DNA of 64,000 nucleotides from Bacillota bacterium (GCA_030024085.1 JASEJE010000009.1:1-64000); one strand, 5' to 3'. Positions 33,412 to 42,558 are shown, counted from the stretch's first letter. Numbers and translations are program-made. The notes: a model not told the origin generated them from the letters alone.

Positions 33412-34698
33412 GTGCACCACGGGTCAGCGCTTCCTGAGGAAGTCGCGCGCCGAGTAGCGGCGCTGAAGAAGGCGGACATTGTCATCGGAATACCAAGCTA
33501 CAACAACTCATCCACGATCGGCCAGGTCGCGGCGGCCGCCGCGGCAGGCGCCGCGACCTGCTTTCCTGGCCTGCGCGCCGTGCTGCTCAACTCGGACGGC
33601 AGGTCCACCGACGGCACGCAGGGCGTCGTGCTCGCGCAAGAACTGCCGCCCGGCGTCGAAAGCCTTGCGTTCACGTATGCCGGGCTTCCCGGCAAGGGAT
33701 CGGCTCTCAGGGCGATCTTCGAGGTCACGGTCGCCCTCGACGCGACCGCGTGCGTCGTGGTCGACTCCGACCTGCGCAGCATCAGACCGGACTGGATAGG
33801 CAGGCTCGCCGGGCCGGTCTTCGAGGGGTACGATTTCGTGGCGCCTTACTACGTAAGACACAAGCACGATGCCACCATCACCAACACCATCTGCTACCCC
33901 CTCACTCGGGCCCTCTACGGGCTTCGGGTCAGGCAGCCGATAGGGGGGGACTTCGGCTTCTCAGGCGCCCTCGCCCGGCGATATCTCGCGAAGGACGTCT
34001 GGTCTACGGACGTGGCGAGGTTCGGCGTGGACATATTCATGACGACCACGGCCGTCGTCGAGTCGGGAGAGGTGGTCCAGGCCGCTCTGGGTGCGAAGGT
34101 GCACGACGCCAAGGACCCCGGCTCCGACCTCGGACCCATGTTCAGGCAGGTCGTGTCCACGCTCTTCGGGATGATATGCGACTATGAAGCCGTCTGGAAG
34201 AATGTGACTGGCTCGAGGCCTGTCGAGGTGCGGGGGGCGGCCGACATCGGACCGGTGGAGCCCGAGCAGGTCCCCATCGACGAGAGGCGGCTTGTCGAGG
34301 CTTTCAGGGCGGGCCGACGGACGTGCGGGCACATCTGGGAAGCGGTCCTGGGACGGGCCGCCCTCTCGGCCCTCGACGCGCTGGTCGCCTCGCAGGATCC
34401 CGGGCTTCCTGCCGATCTCTGGGTGGACATCGTGTACGGCTTTGCGAAGGCCTATTGCCAAGGTGCCGTGGACCGTGCGTCCCTGGTGCAAGCGCTGAGT
34501 CCTCTCTATAACGGGAGGATCGCGGCTTTCGCCAGGGAGGCCCGGCACATGACGAGCGTGGAGGCCGAGGCCCTTGTCGAACGCCAGAGCATCCTGTTCG
34601 AGCAGAAGAAACCCGAGTTCGTGCGGGCGTGGGACACATGCCTGGGCAGGGCTTGCCTGGGCACGGCTCCGGGACGGCAGCGCAGGCGGTGTCGCTGA
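33412..34698 (+). CDS. Family 2-like glycosyltransferase, mannosylglycerate-synthase-like
   Basis: A GT-A fold glycosyltransferase of 428 residues. The nucleotide-sugar part shows IVIGIPSYNNSSTIGQV, LNSDGRSTDGT, GLPGKGSALRAIFE and the metal-binding VVVDSDLRSI. Then come YPLTRALYGLRVRQPIGGDF, an acceptor-side motif resembling retaining enzymes that make mannosylglycerate or glucosyl-3-phosphoglycerate, and FGVDIFMTTTAVV. A helical C-terminal domain completes it. A GH63-like hydrolase and an importer in the same cluster support a link to glycosylglycerate-type compatible solutes. This is inference from motif and context. The TGA stop falls in the first unit of a hexanucleotide repeat, so the last residues (GRQRRRCR) may not be native. 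Confidence 0.8.
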   Translation: MHHGSALPEEVARRVAALKKADIVIGIPSYNNSSTIGQVAAAAAAGAATCFPGLRAVLLNSDGRSTDGTQGVVLAQELPPGVESLAFTYAGLPGKGSALRAIFEVTVALDATACVVVDSDLRSIRPDWIGRLAGPVFEGYDFVAPYYVRHKHDATITNTICYPLTRALYGLRVRQPIGGDFGFSGALARRYLAKDVWSTDVARFGVDIFMTTTAVVESGEVVQAALGAKVHDAKDPGSDLGPMFRQVVSTLFGMICDYEAVWKNVTGSRPVEVRGAADIGPVEPEQVPIDERRLVEAFRAGRRTCGHIWEAVLGRAALSALDALVASQDPGLPADLWVDIVYGFAKAYCQGAVDRASLVQALSPLYNGRIAAFAREARHMTSVEAEALVERQSILFEQKKPEFVRAWDTCLGRACLGTAPGRQRRRCR

Positions 34699-34735
34699 AG
34701 CTGAAGCTGAAGCTGAAGCTGAAGCTGAAGCTGAA
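34694..34735. repeat. Hexanucleotide repeat (GCTGAA)x7
   Basis: Seven exact tandem GCTGAA units at the 3' end of the glycosyltransferase gene. One frame reads TGA stops, the others read (LK)n or (AE)n. Slippage here would extend or shift the protein end. Confidence 0.95.
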
Positions 34736-35125
34736 GGTGAGGGTGTACGGCCGGTCGAAGTCTACTCGGTTGCCTGATTCTGGCAGTGCTTGTGGGCCCC
34801 GCCTCGCAGGCCCGGGCCCGAGACCGCGGGCCGCGTACTGCGCCGCGCGCGTCGCCGACTGCAGACGGCAGGGTGTGCAGATTGCGGAGTGGGGAGTTGA
34901 GGCGCGGAAAAGGCTCCAGGCAGGAGGACAGGGTTACTTCGGAAGGAGGCGAGACAAGGCGCACCGACTGGTGTGCCGGCCACATGGGCGCGAGCATCAC
35001 CATGCGGGCGCAGAGCAAGCCAGGCAGAGCGGGAGAGAAGCTAGTGGCTCGAGGCGGACGTAAAACAAGCGGCATGAGTGGCACAAGCGGTGTGATTACC
35101 GGAATCGAACAGGAGGTGCAACCAG
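34736..35125. other. Leader region of the sugar-binding protein gene
   Basis: About 390 bases with no supported gene. ORF 34786-35424 overlaps the binding-protein gene in another frame and lacks homology. I see no operator of the CTGCAAGCGCTTGCAG type. Confidence 0.4.
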
Positions 35126-36460
35126 ATGGCAAGAGGCTGGAAGACGGTTTCGCGAGCGGCGTCACTGATCCTTGCGGTGCTCCTGCTCGGGAGCGTCGCG
35201 GCCACCGCGCCAGTGCTCGCGGCGGGCACGACCATCGAGTTCTGGCACTGCGAGGTCGAGCAGGCGCGCCAGGACACCACCAACGCCCTTCTCGCCGAGT
35301 TCCAGGCGGCGAACCCGGGGATCGTGGTGAAGGTGCAGGCTATCGAGGAGAACGACATGAGGACGAAGCTGACCACCGCCCAGGCGGCAAGGAGACTCCC
35401 CAACCTGGTGTCGCTCTCGTCTGAGCTCATCCTTCGCCTCGGCAACGCGGGCCTGCTCGACACGAAAGCCGCTGCAGAGGTCATCGACGGCTTCGGACGG
35501 AAGGACTTCTACGCAGGGGCTCTCGGCTTCGTCTCGACTCCGGAAGGCGGCCATTACGCAGTCCCCTACACAGGATGGGTCCAGGGCATATGGTATCGCA
35601 AGGACTGGTTCGAGGCGAAAGGCCTTGCCGCCCCTACCACATGGGAAGCCATCCTGGCTGCGGCGAAGGCGTTCAACGCTCCTAACGACAGAGTGTACGG
35701 GATCATCATCGGCACGTCGAAAGACCTTTATGCCGAGCAGGTCTTCACGCAGTTCGCCCTCTCCAACAGGGCGTACCTGTTCAGCGCTGACGGGAAGGTC
35801 ACGTTCAACACACCCGAGATGGTCGAGGCGCTCAGGTTCTACAAAGATCTTGCGAACTACACCCCGCCAGGCCCGGAGTCGTGGCGCGAGGCGCGCGACC
35901 TCTACCTCAACGGCACATGCGCGATGATGTTCTACTCGACGTTCATCATGGACGACATCGGCATCGAGAGGACGGGCTTCAAAGGCGCGATCGTGCGCGA
36001 CCTGGTGAAGAAAACGGGCTTCGCACCATTCGTGAAGCACGCGGTTCCGGCATCGTTCGGCGCTGTGAGCGCTTTCGGCATCACCTCGACGAGCTCCCAG
36101 GAGCAGGTGGAGGCGTGCAAGAAGCTCATAAGGTTCCTCATGACGAAGGAGGACTACATCAAGCTGATGCACATGGCGCCCGGAGGGTTCAACCCCGTGC
36201 TGAAGAGCGTGGCGAAGTCGCCGGAGTTCCTCGAGGAGCCGGTCCTCAAGGCATGGGGAGACACATACAGGACCATCGCCGAAGGGCTCGACAGCATCCA
36301 GACGTTCGCCCTGAGGGAAGGGCGGATATTCCCCGATTACGGTAACATATCGGCGCAGTTCATCATCGGTGAGGCTCTTTACAACCTGACCGAGAAGAAC
36401 TGGACGCCGGAAGAGACCGCCGAGTGGGCGCAGAAGAAGATGGAGCAGACGGTGAAGTAG
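35126..36460 (+). CDS. Extracellular sugar-binding protein (SBP family 1)
   Basis: The ligand-binding lipoprotein or secreted part of a CUT1 sugar ABC importer, 444 residues long. The signal peptide runs to LLLGSVAATAPVLAAGTT, without a lipobox Cys. Mature features typical of the family are IEFWHCEVEQ, LVSLSSELILRLGNAGLLD, YAVPYTGWVQGIWYRKDWFE, KGLAAPTTWEAILAAAKAF and AVSAFGITSTSSQEQVEACK. AGGAGGTG precedes the ATG by five bases. Its two permeases follow; no dedicated ATPase gene is present, so a shared MsmK-like ATPase must serve it. Confidence 0.93.
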   Translation: MARGWKTVSRAASLILAVLLLGSVAATAPVLAAGTTIEFWHCEVEQARQDTTNALLAEFQAANPGIVVKVQAIEENDMRTKLTTAQAARRLPNLVSLSSELILRLGNAGLLDTKAAAEVIDGFGRKDFYAGALGFVSTPEGGHYAVPYTGWVQGIWYRKDWFEAKGLAAPTTWEAILAAAKAFNAPNDRVYGIIIGTSKDLYAEQVFTQFALSNRAYLFSADGKVTFNTPEMVEALRFYKDLANYTPPGPESWREARDLYLNGTCAMMFYSTFIMDDIGIERTGFKGAIVRDLVKKTGFAPFVKHAVPASFGAVSAFGITSTSSQEQVEACKKLIRFLMTKEDYIKLMHMAPGGFNPVLKSVAKSPEFLEEPVLKAWGDTYRTIAEGLDSIQTFALREGRIFPDYGNISAQFIIGEALYNLTEKNWTPEETAEWAQKKMEQTVK

Positions 36461-36646
36461 GCCGGAAGCAGGCCGGGACGCCGGGACGCCGGGACGCCGG
36501 TGGGCGGGGACTGGCATCGGCGGGGACTGACGCGGATGGTGGAGCGGGCTTGTGAGGGACCCTGGTGTCAGGGTCCGAGCAGGGCCCGGGGGACCACGCC
36601 AGATGGGACCCGGCGCAGGTGAGCACGACGAAGGGGGCGGTGGAGC

Positions 36647-37540
36647 ATGGCAGTAGCACCGGTCAGGAGGCGGCGACGGACGGTCGCGCAGCAAGAAGCG
36701 CTCCTCGCGGCGGCTCTCATCGCCCCCAGCGTCATCGTGATCGGCCTCGTGGTGGTGTACCCGGTCCTCTCCAGCATACGGATGGGGTTCAGCGATATCC
36801 CGCTCGACCCCAGGGCCCCCGCAGCTTTCGTCGGGTTCGCCCACTATGCCGAGATCCTCACGGACTCAGAGTTCTGGCACGCACTTGTCCGGTCGCTTGC
36901 CTTCACCGCCGCGACGGTGGCCGGGAGCACGCTTCTCGGGCTTGCCGTTGCGATCCTGCTGAACAGGCCGTTCCTGGGGCGCGGGATCGCGCGGGGTATC
37001 GTGCTGATGCCCTACGTCGCCCCTGTGATATCGCTGGTGTTTGCCTGGCAGTACATGTTCCATCCTGTATACGGGTTCGTGAATCACTGGCTCGTGGATG
37101 TCATCCCGGTTTTCGCAGGCCCCAGGGACTGGGTGGAGTCGCCCGCGTTCGCCATGCCCATGGTGATCATCTTTGATATCTGGCGCTACTTCCCGTATGC
37201 GTTCCTCATGATCCTTGCGAAGCTGCAGTCCATCCCGGGGACCCTGTACGAGGCGGCCGAGGTCGACGGCGCCGGGGCATGGGCGAAGTTCCGGTACGTC
37301 ACCCTTCCTGAGCTGGGTTTCGTCATCGGCGCCGTTGTGGTCCTGAGATGGATATGGAACTTCAACAAGTTCGACGAGATATGGCTCCTCTCGCGGAACG
37401 TGGTTACGGTCACGGTCTACACCTACCTGCGGGCGTTTCAGACGTTCAACCTCGGCCAGGCGGCCGCCGCGTCCGGGATCCTGGTGGTCGGGCTTGTCGT
37501 GTTCGTCAGCATCTATGTCAAGAAGGTGCTCAGGTGGTAG
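36647..37540 (+). CDS. Sugar ABC importer permease, MalF-type
   Basis: A CUT1 permease of 297 residues with six predicted membrane helices: LIAPSVIVIGLVVVYPVLSS, ARGIVLMPYVAPVISLVFAW and later segments. The EAA-type coupling loop is LYEAAEVDGAGAWAKFRYVT followed by LPELGF. The ATG is preceded by GGTGGAGC. It lies 186 bases after the binding protein; that spacer contains a (CGGGACGC)n short tandem repeat around 36475-36500. Confidence 0.93.
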   Translation: MAVAPVRRRRRTVAQQEALLAAALIAPSVIVIGLVVVYPVLSSIRMGFSDIPLDPRAPAAFVGFAHYAEILTDSEFWHALVRSLAFTAATVAGSTLLGLAVAILLNRPFLGRGIARGIVLMPYVAPVISLVFAWQYMFHPVYGFVNHWLVDVIPVFAGPRDWVESPAFAMPMVIIFDIWRYFPYAFLMILAKLQSIPGTLYEAAEVDGAGAWAKFRYVTLPELGFVIGAVVVLRWIWNFNKFDEIWLLSRNVVTVTVYTYLRAFQTFNLGQAAAASGILVVGLVVFVSIYVKKVLRW

Positions 37541-37944
37541 CACTGGATGCCGGTGCCAGTACTGCCGCGGATGGCGCAGGCGGACGCTAATGCCGGCACC
37601 GCCGCTGTCGCTGGGACTGCCGCCGTCGCGGGCACTGCCGCTGGCGCTGGAGAGAGCGCTCGCTCTATGTGTGGGTTCACTATAGATAACCAAGCTCGAA
37701 GTTGGGAATTGCGTGCGCCGCGGGGGACATGGACATCGGGCACGTTCGCTGCGCACACGGACATTGTTCCAACTTCGGAGTGGGCTACCTGTAGTCTGCA
37801 GCACTTTGCCGGTGCGCCCGGGATAGGCCCTTGCGCGACGCGATGTTGCGCACTTGGGTGGGCAAGGCGGCAGGTGCCTTTGCACTTGGACTTGCACTTG
37901 GACTTGGGGCTGGTGGATGCGTCCTTGGAAGGGGTGTTGGAACG
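37541..37944. other. Spacer between the two permease genes
   Basis: An unusually long 400-base spacer inside an operon. It is filled with low-complexity DNA, for example GCTGTCGCTGGGACTGCCGCCGTCGC-type tracts at 37590-37650 and the near-duplicate TTGCACTTGGACTTGCACTTGGACTTGG at 37879-37906. No gene is supported. Confidence 0.45.
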
Positions 37945-38799
37945 ATGGGTCGTCGTTTCAGGGAACAGGCTCTGGTGAGGCTGGGGATCGGGGCCGTCCT
38001 GCTCATGTGCCTTTTTCCGTTCCTCGTGATGCTGTCTGTGTCTCTGAAACCTCCGGGTGATGAGACCACGTATCCACCCACCCTGATCCCGAGGAACGTC
38101 ACCCTGAGGCACTACGGCGATCTGTTTAATCCGAGGCTCTTTCCGTTCACCATGTACTTCAAGAACAGCCTCGTCATTGCGTGCTCATCCGCGGCCGTGG
38201 CGCTCGCCGTGGCCATCCCGGGCGCATACGCTTTCGCGAGGCTGAGGTTCCCGGGAAGAGGCCTCGTCCAGCGCGGGATACTGTTCATCTACATGTTCTC
38301 GGGCATCCTGCTGGTGGTGCCGTATTTCCGCATGATCGTCGGATTCCAGGAGACGACCGGCATTCAACTGATAGACACGAGGACGGTGCTCATCCTTACG
38401 TACCTTGCGTTCACCCTGCCCGTGTCACTGTATATGCTTGCGAACTACTTCCGCACGATCCCAGCGGAGATCGAGGAAGCCGCGCTTATCGACGGGTGCA
38501 CTCGAGCGGACGCGATCTGGCGCGTCATAGTCCCGCTGTCGGCTCCGGCGCTGGTGGCGGTGTACATTTATGCTTTCATGATCGCGTGGAACGAGTACCT
38601 GTTTGCCCTCGTTTTCCTGATTTCGCCGGAGAACCTGACCCTGCCGCGGGGGCTTTCCGAGCTGTTCAACACGGAGCACTACATATGGGGCCGCATGATG
38701 GCTGCATCCCTGCTGACCGCTGTGCCGGTCGTGGTGCTCTTCTTGCTCCTGGAGAAGTTCATGACGGCAGGCCTTACCTTTGGGGCGGTGAAGGAGTGA
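37945..38799 (+). CDS. Sugar ABC importer permease, MalG-type
   Basis: The second CUT1 permease, 284 residues from the ATG at 37945 (GGAAGGGG upstream). The track's start at 37831 adds a Gly/Leu-rich leader. The first helix is IGAVLLMCLFPFLVMLSVSL, followed by the usual LRHYGDLFNPRLFPFTMYFK and YFKNSLVIACSSAAVALAVA. The coupling loop is EIEEAALIDGCTRADAIWRV, and the protein ends in LEKFMTAGLTFGAVKE. Together with the MalF-type partner it forms the pore. Confidence 0.92.
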   Translation: MGRRFREQALVRLGIGAVLLMCLFPFLVMLSVSLKPPGDETTYPPTLIPRNVTLRHYGDLFNPRLFPFTMYFKNSLVIACSSAAVALAVAIPGAYAFARLRFPGRGLVQRGILFIYMFSGILLVVPYFRMIVGFQETTGIQLIDTRTVLILTYLAFTLPVSLYMLANYFRTIPAEIEEAALIDGCTRADAIWRVIVPLSAPALVAVYIYAFMIAWNEYLFALVFLISPENLTLPRGLSELFNTEHYIWGRMMAASLLTAVPVVVLFLLLEKFMTAGLTFGAVKE

Positions 38800-38863
38800 A
38801 GGCGCAGGTCCGCATACGCGACCGGAAGACATGATTTGCGGTGTCAAGGGGAGGCGCTCAGGG

Positions 38864-40096
38864 ATGCGGCTTGATTCGAGCGAGAGGGAACGGCTGCGCG
38901 AGATGGTCGCTGGCGTGGTGAAGAAGCACCACGTAGACATAGGCGGCCATTCATATACCAAGCCGTCGAGCAAGGTATACGAGCAGCAGTGGCTGTGGGA
39001 CTCGTGCTTTCACGCCATAATCCACCTGGACCTCGGCGACAGCGAGCAGGCGCGGTCCGAGATCAGGGCGATGCTGTCGCGGCAGGTCGCGGACGGGCCT
39101 GACGCGGGAATGGTGCCGCACATGAACTACTTCACTGGCGGCGGCGAGGCGCTCTGGGGTACGCCCGACCGCAGCGGCATCACCCAGCCGCCGATGTTGG
39201 GGTCCGCCGTCCGCGAGATCGCCCGCCGCGCAGGTGACATGGGATTCGTGCGCGAGGTCTTCGAGCCGCTCTGCCGCTACTACTCGTGGCTTGCGGCGCG
39301 CCGCGACCCCGACGGCGACGATCTCGTGTCAATCATCCACCCATGGGAGTCGGGATGGGACAACTCGCAACGTTGGGACGAGCTCGCCGGATTCGGAGAG
39401 GACGAGGAGCGGAACAAGGCCATTCGCAACGAGATGTGCGCACGCCTGAAGGGCCTGGGGTTCGATAGCGCTGCGGCCCTGGCAGCCGGCTGGTTCGACG
39501 TGGAGCCGGTCGATTTCAACTGCATCTACGCCGAGAACCTCGCCGCACTGGCCTGGTGCGCCCAGGAGCTTGGGTTTGCCGATACGGCCTGCGACTTTGC
39601 TGAAAGGGCCCGAAGGGTGCGCAAAGCCATCCGCAGCAAGATGAGGGACCCCGCTACCGGCCTCTACTTCGACATCGCCAGGATCGGCGGCGAAGAGCGG
39701 CACATCCGCGTCGAGACCCCGGCCATGTTCTTTCCGCTCTTCGCGGGCGTCCCGACGGCCGGAGAAGCGCCGGCTCTTGTCCGCAGGTTGTTGTCACCTT
39801 CCTCCTTCTGGCCGCGCTACCCGGTTCCCACAGTGTCTATGGAAGACCCGAGGTTCGCCCCGGACCGCTACTGGCGCGGCACCACCTGGGTCAACATCAA
39901 CTGGTTTGTCATGCAAGGTCTGCTTCTGTATGGATTCCGCGAGGCGGCCGAGGGCCTCGCCCGCCGCACCGTGGACCTCGTCCTCCAGAACAGCCTCTGG
40001 GAGTACTACGACCCCCGCACCGGCCGCGGCCTGGGCGCGGAGGACCTCTCATGGTCCGGGCTGGTCATAGACATGATCACGCTCGCGGAAACATGA
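38864..40096 (+). CDS. GH63-like glycosidase, mannosyl/glucosylglycerate-hydrolase type
   Basis: An (alpha/alpha)6-barrel glycoside hydrolase of about 410 residues. Characteristic pieces are QQWLWDSCFHAIIHLDLGDS, IIHPWESGWDNSQRWDELAG (the PWESGxDNSxRWD motif of GH63 mannosylglycerate hydrolases and relatives), PTVSMEDPRFAPDRYWRGTT and WVNINWFVMQGL. The start at 38864 (MRLDSSERERL) has GGGGAGG upstream; the track also offers 38831. No signal peptide is present, so it acts on imported substrate in the cytoplasm. It is the third gene after a matching binding protein and two permeases. Glucosylglycerate, mannosylglycerate and short alpha-glucosides such as trehalose-like sugars are the main candidates. 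Confidence 0.85.
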   Translation: MRLDSSERERLREMVAGVVKKHHVDIGGHSYTKPSSKVYEQQWLWDSCFHAIIHLDLGDSEQARSEIRAMLSRQVADGPDAGMVPHMNYFTGGGEALWGTPDRSGITQPPMLGSAVREIARRAGDMGFVREVFEPLCRYYSWLAARRDPDGDDLVSIIHPWESGWDNSQRWDELAGFGEDEERNKAIRNEMCARLKGLGFDSAAALAAGWFDVEPVDFNCIYAENLAALAWCAQELGFADTACDFAERARRVRKAIRSKMRDPATGLYFDIARIGGEERHIRVETPAMFFPLFAGVPTAGEAPALVRRLLSPSSFWPRYPVPTVSMEDPRFAPDRYWRGTTWVNINWFVMQGLLLYGFREAAEGLARRTVDLVLQNSLWEYYDPRTGRGLGAEDLSWSGLVIDMITLAET

Positions 40097-40127
40097 TTAT
40101 CCCATATCTCCCGAAAGGCGCCTTTTG

Positions 40128-40147
40128 TGATCCCATTAATGGGATCA
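40128..40147. promoter_or_regulatory. 20-bp perfect palindrome
   Basis: TGATCCCATTAATGGGATCA is an exact 20-bp palindrome 31 bases after the glycosidase gene and 130 bases before the end of the convergent DUF3795 gene. It could be a protein-binding site or a T-run-less bidirectional terminator hairpin. Confidence 0.5.
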
Positions 40148-40276
40148 TGACTCTCTCGGTAACGGGTAGCCCGATGACAGCAAGCCCTTATGCTCCTTGC
40201 TTTCGTTACGGTCGGCATCGCGCGGCTGTGTGGGGTGCGAGGCTGGATGGCACCCGGCTCTGTGCGCCAGTTGTGT

Positions 40277-40603
40277 CTATACCATGCTTTTCAGCCGCTC
40301 CAGCGCCTTTCTGTATCCGTCGTCACTGCCGGCCCACTCCTCGAGCCGAGCGCACGGGAAGCGGCTGCACTCGGCGCAGGACCGAAGGCCATTGTCATCA
40401 ACCGAGCACCGCAGTATCCAGCAGTCGGCCGACCAGTGTCTTGACCTGTCACCCAGGCAGCCGTCGCAGTGGACGTCTTCTTCGCGCAGTTTGAGGCCGC
40501 GTTCCTTCTCGAACCACCTCAGGATCCTCCCCATGGTTTCCGGATCACCTGGCGCCCTGAAGATGTCACACGCGCTGCAGTCAAGCCCGCACGGAGCGAT
40601 CAT
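40277..40603 (-). CDS. DUF3795 cysteine-rich protein
   Basis: A small, probably metal-binding protein of 108 residues. The DUF3795 pattern is clear: MIAPCGLDCSACDIFRAPGD near the start, HCDGCLGDR in the middle and the C-terminal ADCWILRCSVDDNGLRSCAE with CSRFPCARLEEW. The eleven or so Cys residues suggest a zinc or Fe-S site. Biochemical function is not established. The ATG at 40603 has GGGAGG upstream; the track start at 40702 is not homologous. It lies convergent to the sugar cluster. Confidence 0.85.
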   Translation of the reverse strand: MIAPCGLDCSACDIFRAPGDPETMGRILRWFEKERGLKLREEDVHCDGCLGDRSRHWSADCWILRCSVDDNGLRSCAECSRFPCARLEEWAGSDDGYRKALERLKSMV

Positions 40604-40751
40604 GCGATCCTCCCCGCCCACTATCAACACCTCCCACAATGCGCGCAGTCGACCATCTGTTCCCACATTATCACATGGCTGTGGCAACGCAGCAACGGTC
40701 ATCAGTGAAAACTACGGCAGCCACGACAGGCGAGGCAGTACGCCGCGAGCT

Positions 40752-40950
40752 TCAGGACAGAAACATCGAGTATGCAAGCCTGGCTGTCCGGCTGATTGCC
40801 TCGTCAGGGTCGTGCGTGGCGGCCTTCACGATTTGTCTCGCGCGCGGCAACCCCGACTGGGCCAGGGCTGCGATGACATTGCGGCGACGCATTTCAGGGA
40901 CCCCGCTGAACGGCGCCGCCACCAAGTGGAGCAAGTCGGCAGTCTCAAGC
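40752..40950 (-). pseudogene. C-terminal fragment of a HEAT-like helical repeat protein
   Basis: The minus-strand frame reads RRRNVIAALAQSGLPRARQI and KAATHDPDEAISRTARLAYS, resembling the last helix pairs of a HEAT/PBS-lyase repeat protein, and stops at 40752. Upstream it enters the left end of structured repeat C, so the N-terminal part is missing. Recognition is tentative. Confidence 0.35.
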
Positions 40951-41144
40951 CTAAGTGTGGGTGCAGAGTCTACTGCCACTTTTCCAGGGGTTGCCGGTGT
41001 TGCACTCCGGGGACGGCGCGCTTGCGGCGCGCCTCGTTAGATTTGGCGCTTGAGGCTTGCCAAATCCTCAACGCTCCGTCGTGCAAGCGCCGGCAACCCG
41101 GAAGCTCCTACCAAACTGGCACGGATCTGTGAATCCACACTTAG
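40951..41144. repeat. CTAAG-type structured repeat, copy C
   Basis: A 194-bp copy nearly identical to copy B. It begins CTAAGTGTGGGTGCAGAG and ends GTGAATCCACACTTAG, so the outer ten bases are a perfect inverted repeat. Inner hairpins are the same: GGGTTGCCGGTG/CGCCGGCAACCC, GGCGCGCTTGCGGCGCGCC and GATTTGGC/GCCAAATC. It lies 79 bases beyond the stop of the GH13 gene. Confidence 0.85.
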
Positions 41145-41223
41145 TTGGTCAGCAGGTCGGCGATCAGCCCAAGCGTCATGTGGGGTGCACCCCCTTTGCT
41201 CTCCGCACCTGCACGAGCGCTCC

Positions 41224-42558
41224 TTACCCCGGCACCTTCACGACGAGCGGCATGCCATCCAGCCTGCAGATTCGGCGGCCCTCCTTCTCCCAAGGACGGA
41301 CCTCGGCATGCTCCCCAAGGCACACCTCGACCTGGCCGGGACCATCGAGGCTGGTTCCCTCGCCGTCGGTTCCATCGTCGAGGTCAACCACCCCGCACTT
41401 GTTGGCCAGGTTGACGAGGGCAACGTAGGTCGCGCCTTCACCAGCCCACGTGATCTCAACCACGCCTTCGGCGAGCTCGACGACGGAAAACTCCGTGCAG
41501 GTGCCCTTGATCTCCCTGGCGAGCCGCACGACCTTCTCCACAAACACCGCGAACTCGCTGTCGGCATGCTCCCAGTCCACCGGGTCCTTCTCGAAGAGGC
41601 TGGGGGCGCTTCGGGCGCGGATCTCCTGTCCCGCGTAGAGCAGCGTCGCCCCTGGTAGCAGCGCGTAGAAGACAGTCCAGTTCGCCAGGGAGTCTCGATC
41701 CCGGATCACCCCGGCGGCGCGCAGGTTGTCATGGTTCTCCAGGAACCTCAGCTTCACGGCGCCCGCCGGGTAAAGCGTCTCCTGGACGTGGAGGTGGTTC
41801 AGGTAATCGCGGAGCGGCCGTCGGCCTTGAAAGTATCCCTTGAGGTACTCGAACCCGTCGTAATCGTAGGTCAGGTCGAAGGCCGCGTGCAGTTCCGGGT
41901 CGGAATGCGCCGTATAGCCCCTGTCCCGCAAGTACTTGACGAAGGACTTCTCCACGCTCTCGGCGAGCCAGATGAGATCCTTCTTCTCTGCGAGCCTGGC
42001 GCGGGCGGCGCGCCAGAAGTCGAGCGGGACCAGGGGGGCGACGTCACAGCGGAAGCCGTCCACGCCCAGGTCAACCCACTTCTTAAGGGTCGCGATCTGG
42101 TATTCCCAGAGGTCGCGGCGGCCGTAGTCGAGGTCGTACACGTCCGACCAGTCCGGCACCTTGGTAGTGAACTCGCCGCCAACATCGCGCAGGAACCACT
42201 CCGGGTGTTCCTGGAGGAGGACGCTGTCCCGCGAAGTGTGGTTGTATACCACGTCGAGCATGACCTTCATGTCGAGAGCGTGCGCTTTGTCGACCAGCAT
42301 TCGGAAAGACCGTTCGTCGCCCAGTTCAGGGTCAATGGCGCGGTAGTCCCTGATGGCGTAGGGGCTTCCGAGGGTTCCCTTGCGCCCTGCTCTGCCCACC
42401 GGGTGGATGGGCATGAGCCACAGGATATCCGTATGCAGGCTTCGGATCCTTTCGAGATCACGGTAGATCCCGGTAAACGTCCCTTCGCTCGTGTGATTCC
42501 TGGGGAAAATCTCGTAGATGACCGCGCTTTTCACCCACTTGGGAGTATCAATGGCCAT
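41224..42558 (-). CDS. GH13 alpha-amylase-family glycosidase
   Basis: A cytoplasmic alpha-glucan or alpha-glucoside acting enzyme of 444 residues. GH13 regions are VMLDVVYNHTSRDS (region I), LGVDGFRCDVAPLVP with the nucleophile Asp (II), LIWLAESVEKSF with the acid/base Glu (III), and KLRFLENHDNLR with the transition-state Asp (IV). The start of the barrel, VKSAVIYEIFPRNHTSEGTF, is typical. The ATG has GGAGG eight bases upstream. There is no signal peptide. It is convergent with the sugar ABC cluster and may belong to the same glucoside or compatible-solute metabolism. The exact specificity is not readable. Confidence 0.9.
   Translation of the reverse strand: MAIDTPKWVKSAVIYEIFPRNHTSEGTFTGIYRDLERIRSLHTDILWLMPIHPVGRAGRKGTLGSPYAIRDYRAIDPELGDERSFRMLVDKAHALDMKVMLDVVYNHTSRDSVLLQEHPEWFLRDVGGEFTTKVPDWSDVYDLDYGRRDLWEYQIATLKKWVDLGVDGFRCDVAPLVPLDFWRAARARLAEKKDLIWLAESVEKSFVKYLRDRGYTAHSDPELHAAFDLTYDYDGFEYLKGYFQGRRPLRDYLNHLHVQETLYPAGAVKLRFLENHDNLRAAGVIRDRDSLANWTVFYALLPGATLLYAGQEIRARSAPSLFEKDPVDWEHADSEFAVFVEKVVRLAREIKGTCTEFSVVELAEGVVEITWAGEGATYVALVNLANKCGVVDLDDGTDGEGTSLDGPGQVEVCLGEHAEVRPWEKEGRRICRLDGMPLVVKVPG

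Noticed and set aside
35162-36844. Minus-strand ORF of 560 aa
   Set aside because: Antisense shadow of the sugar-binding protein gene, His/Arg/Asp-rich composition typical of GC-rich antisense frames.
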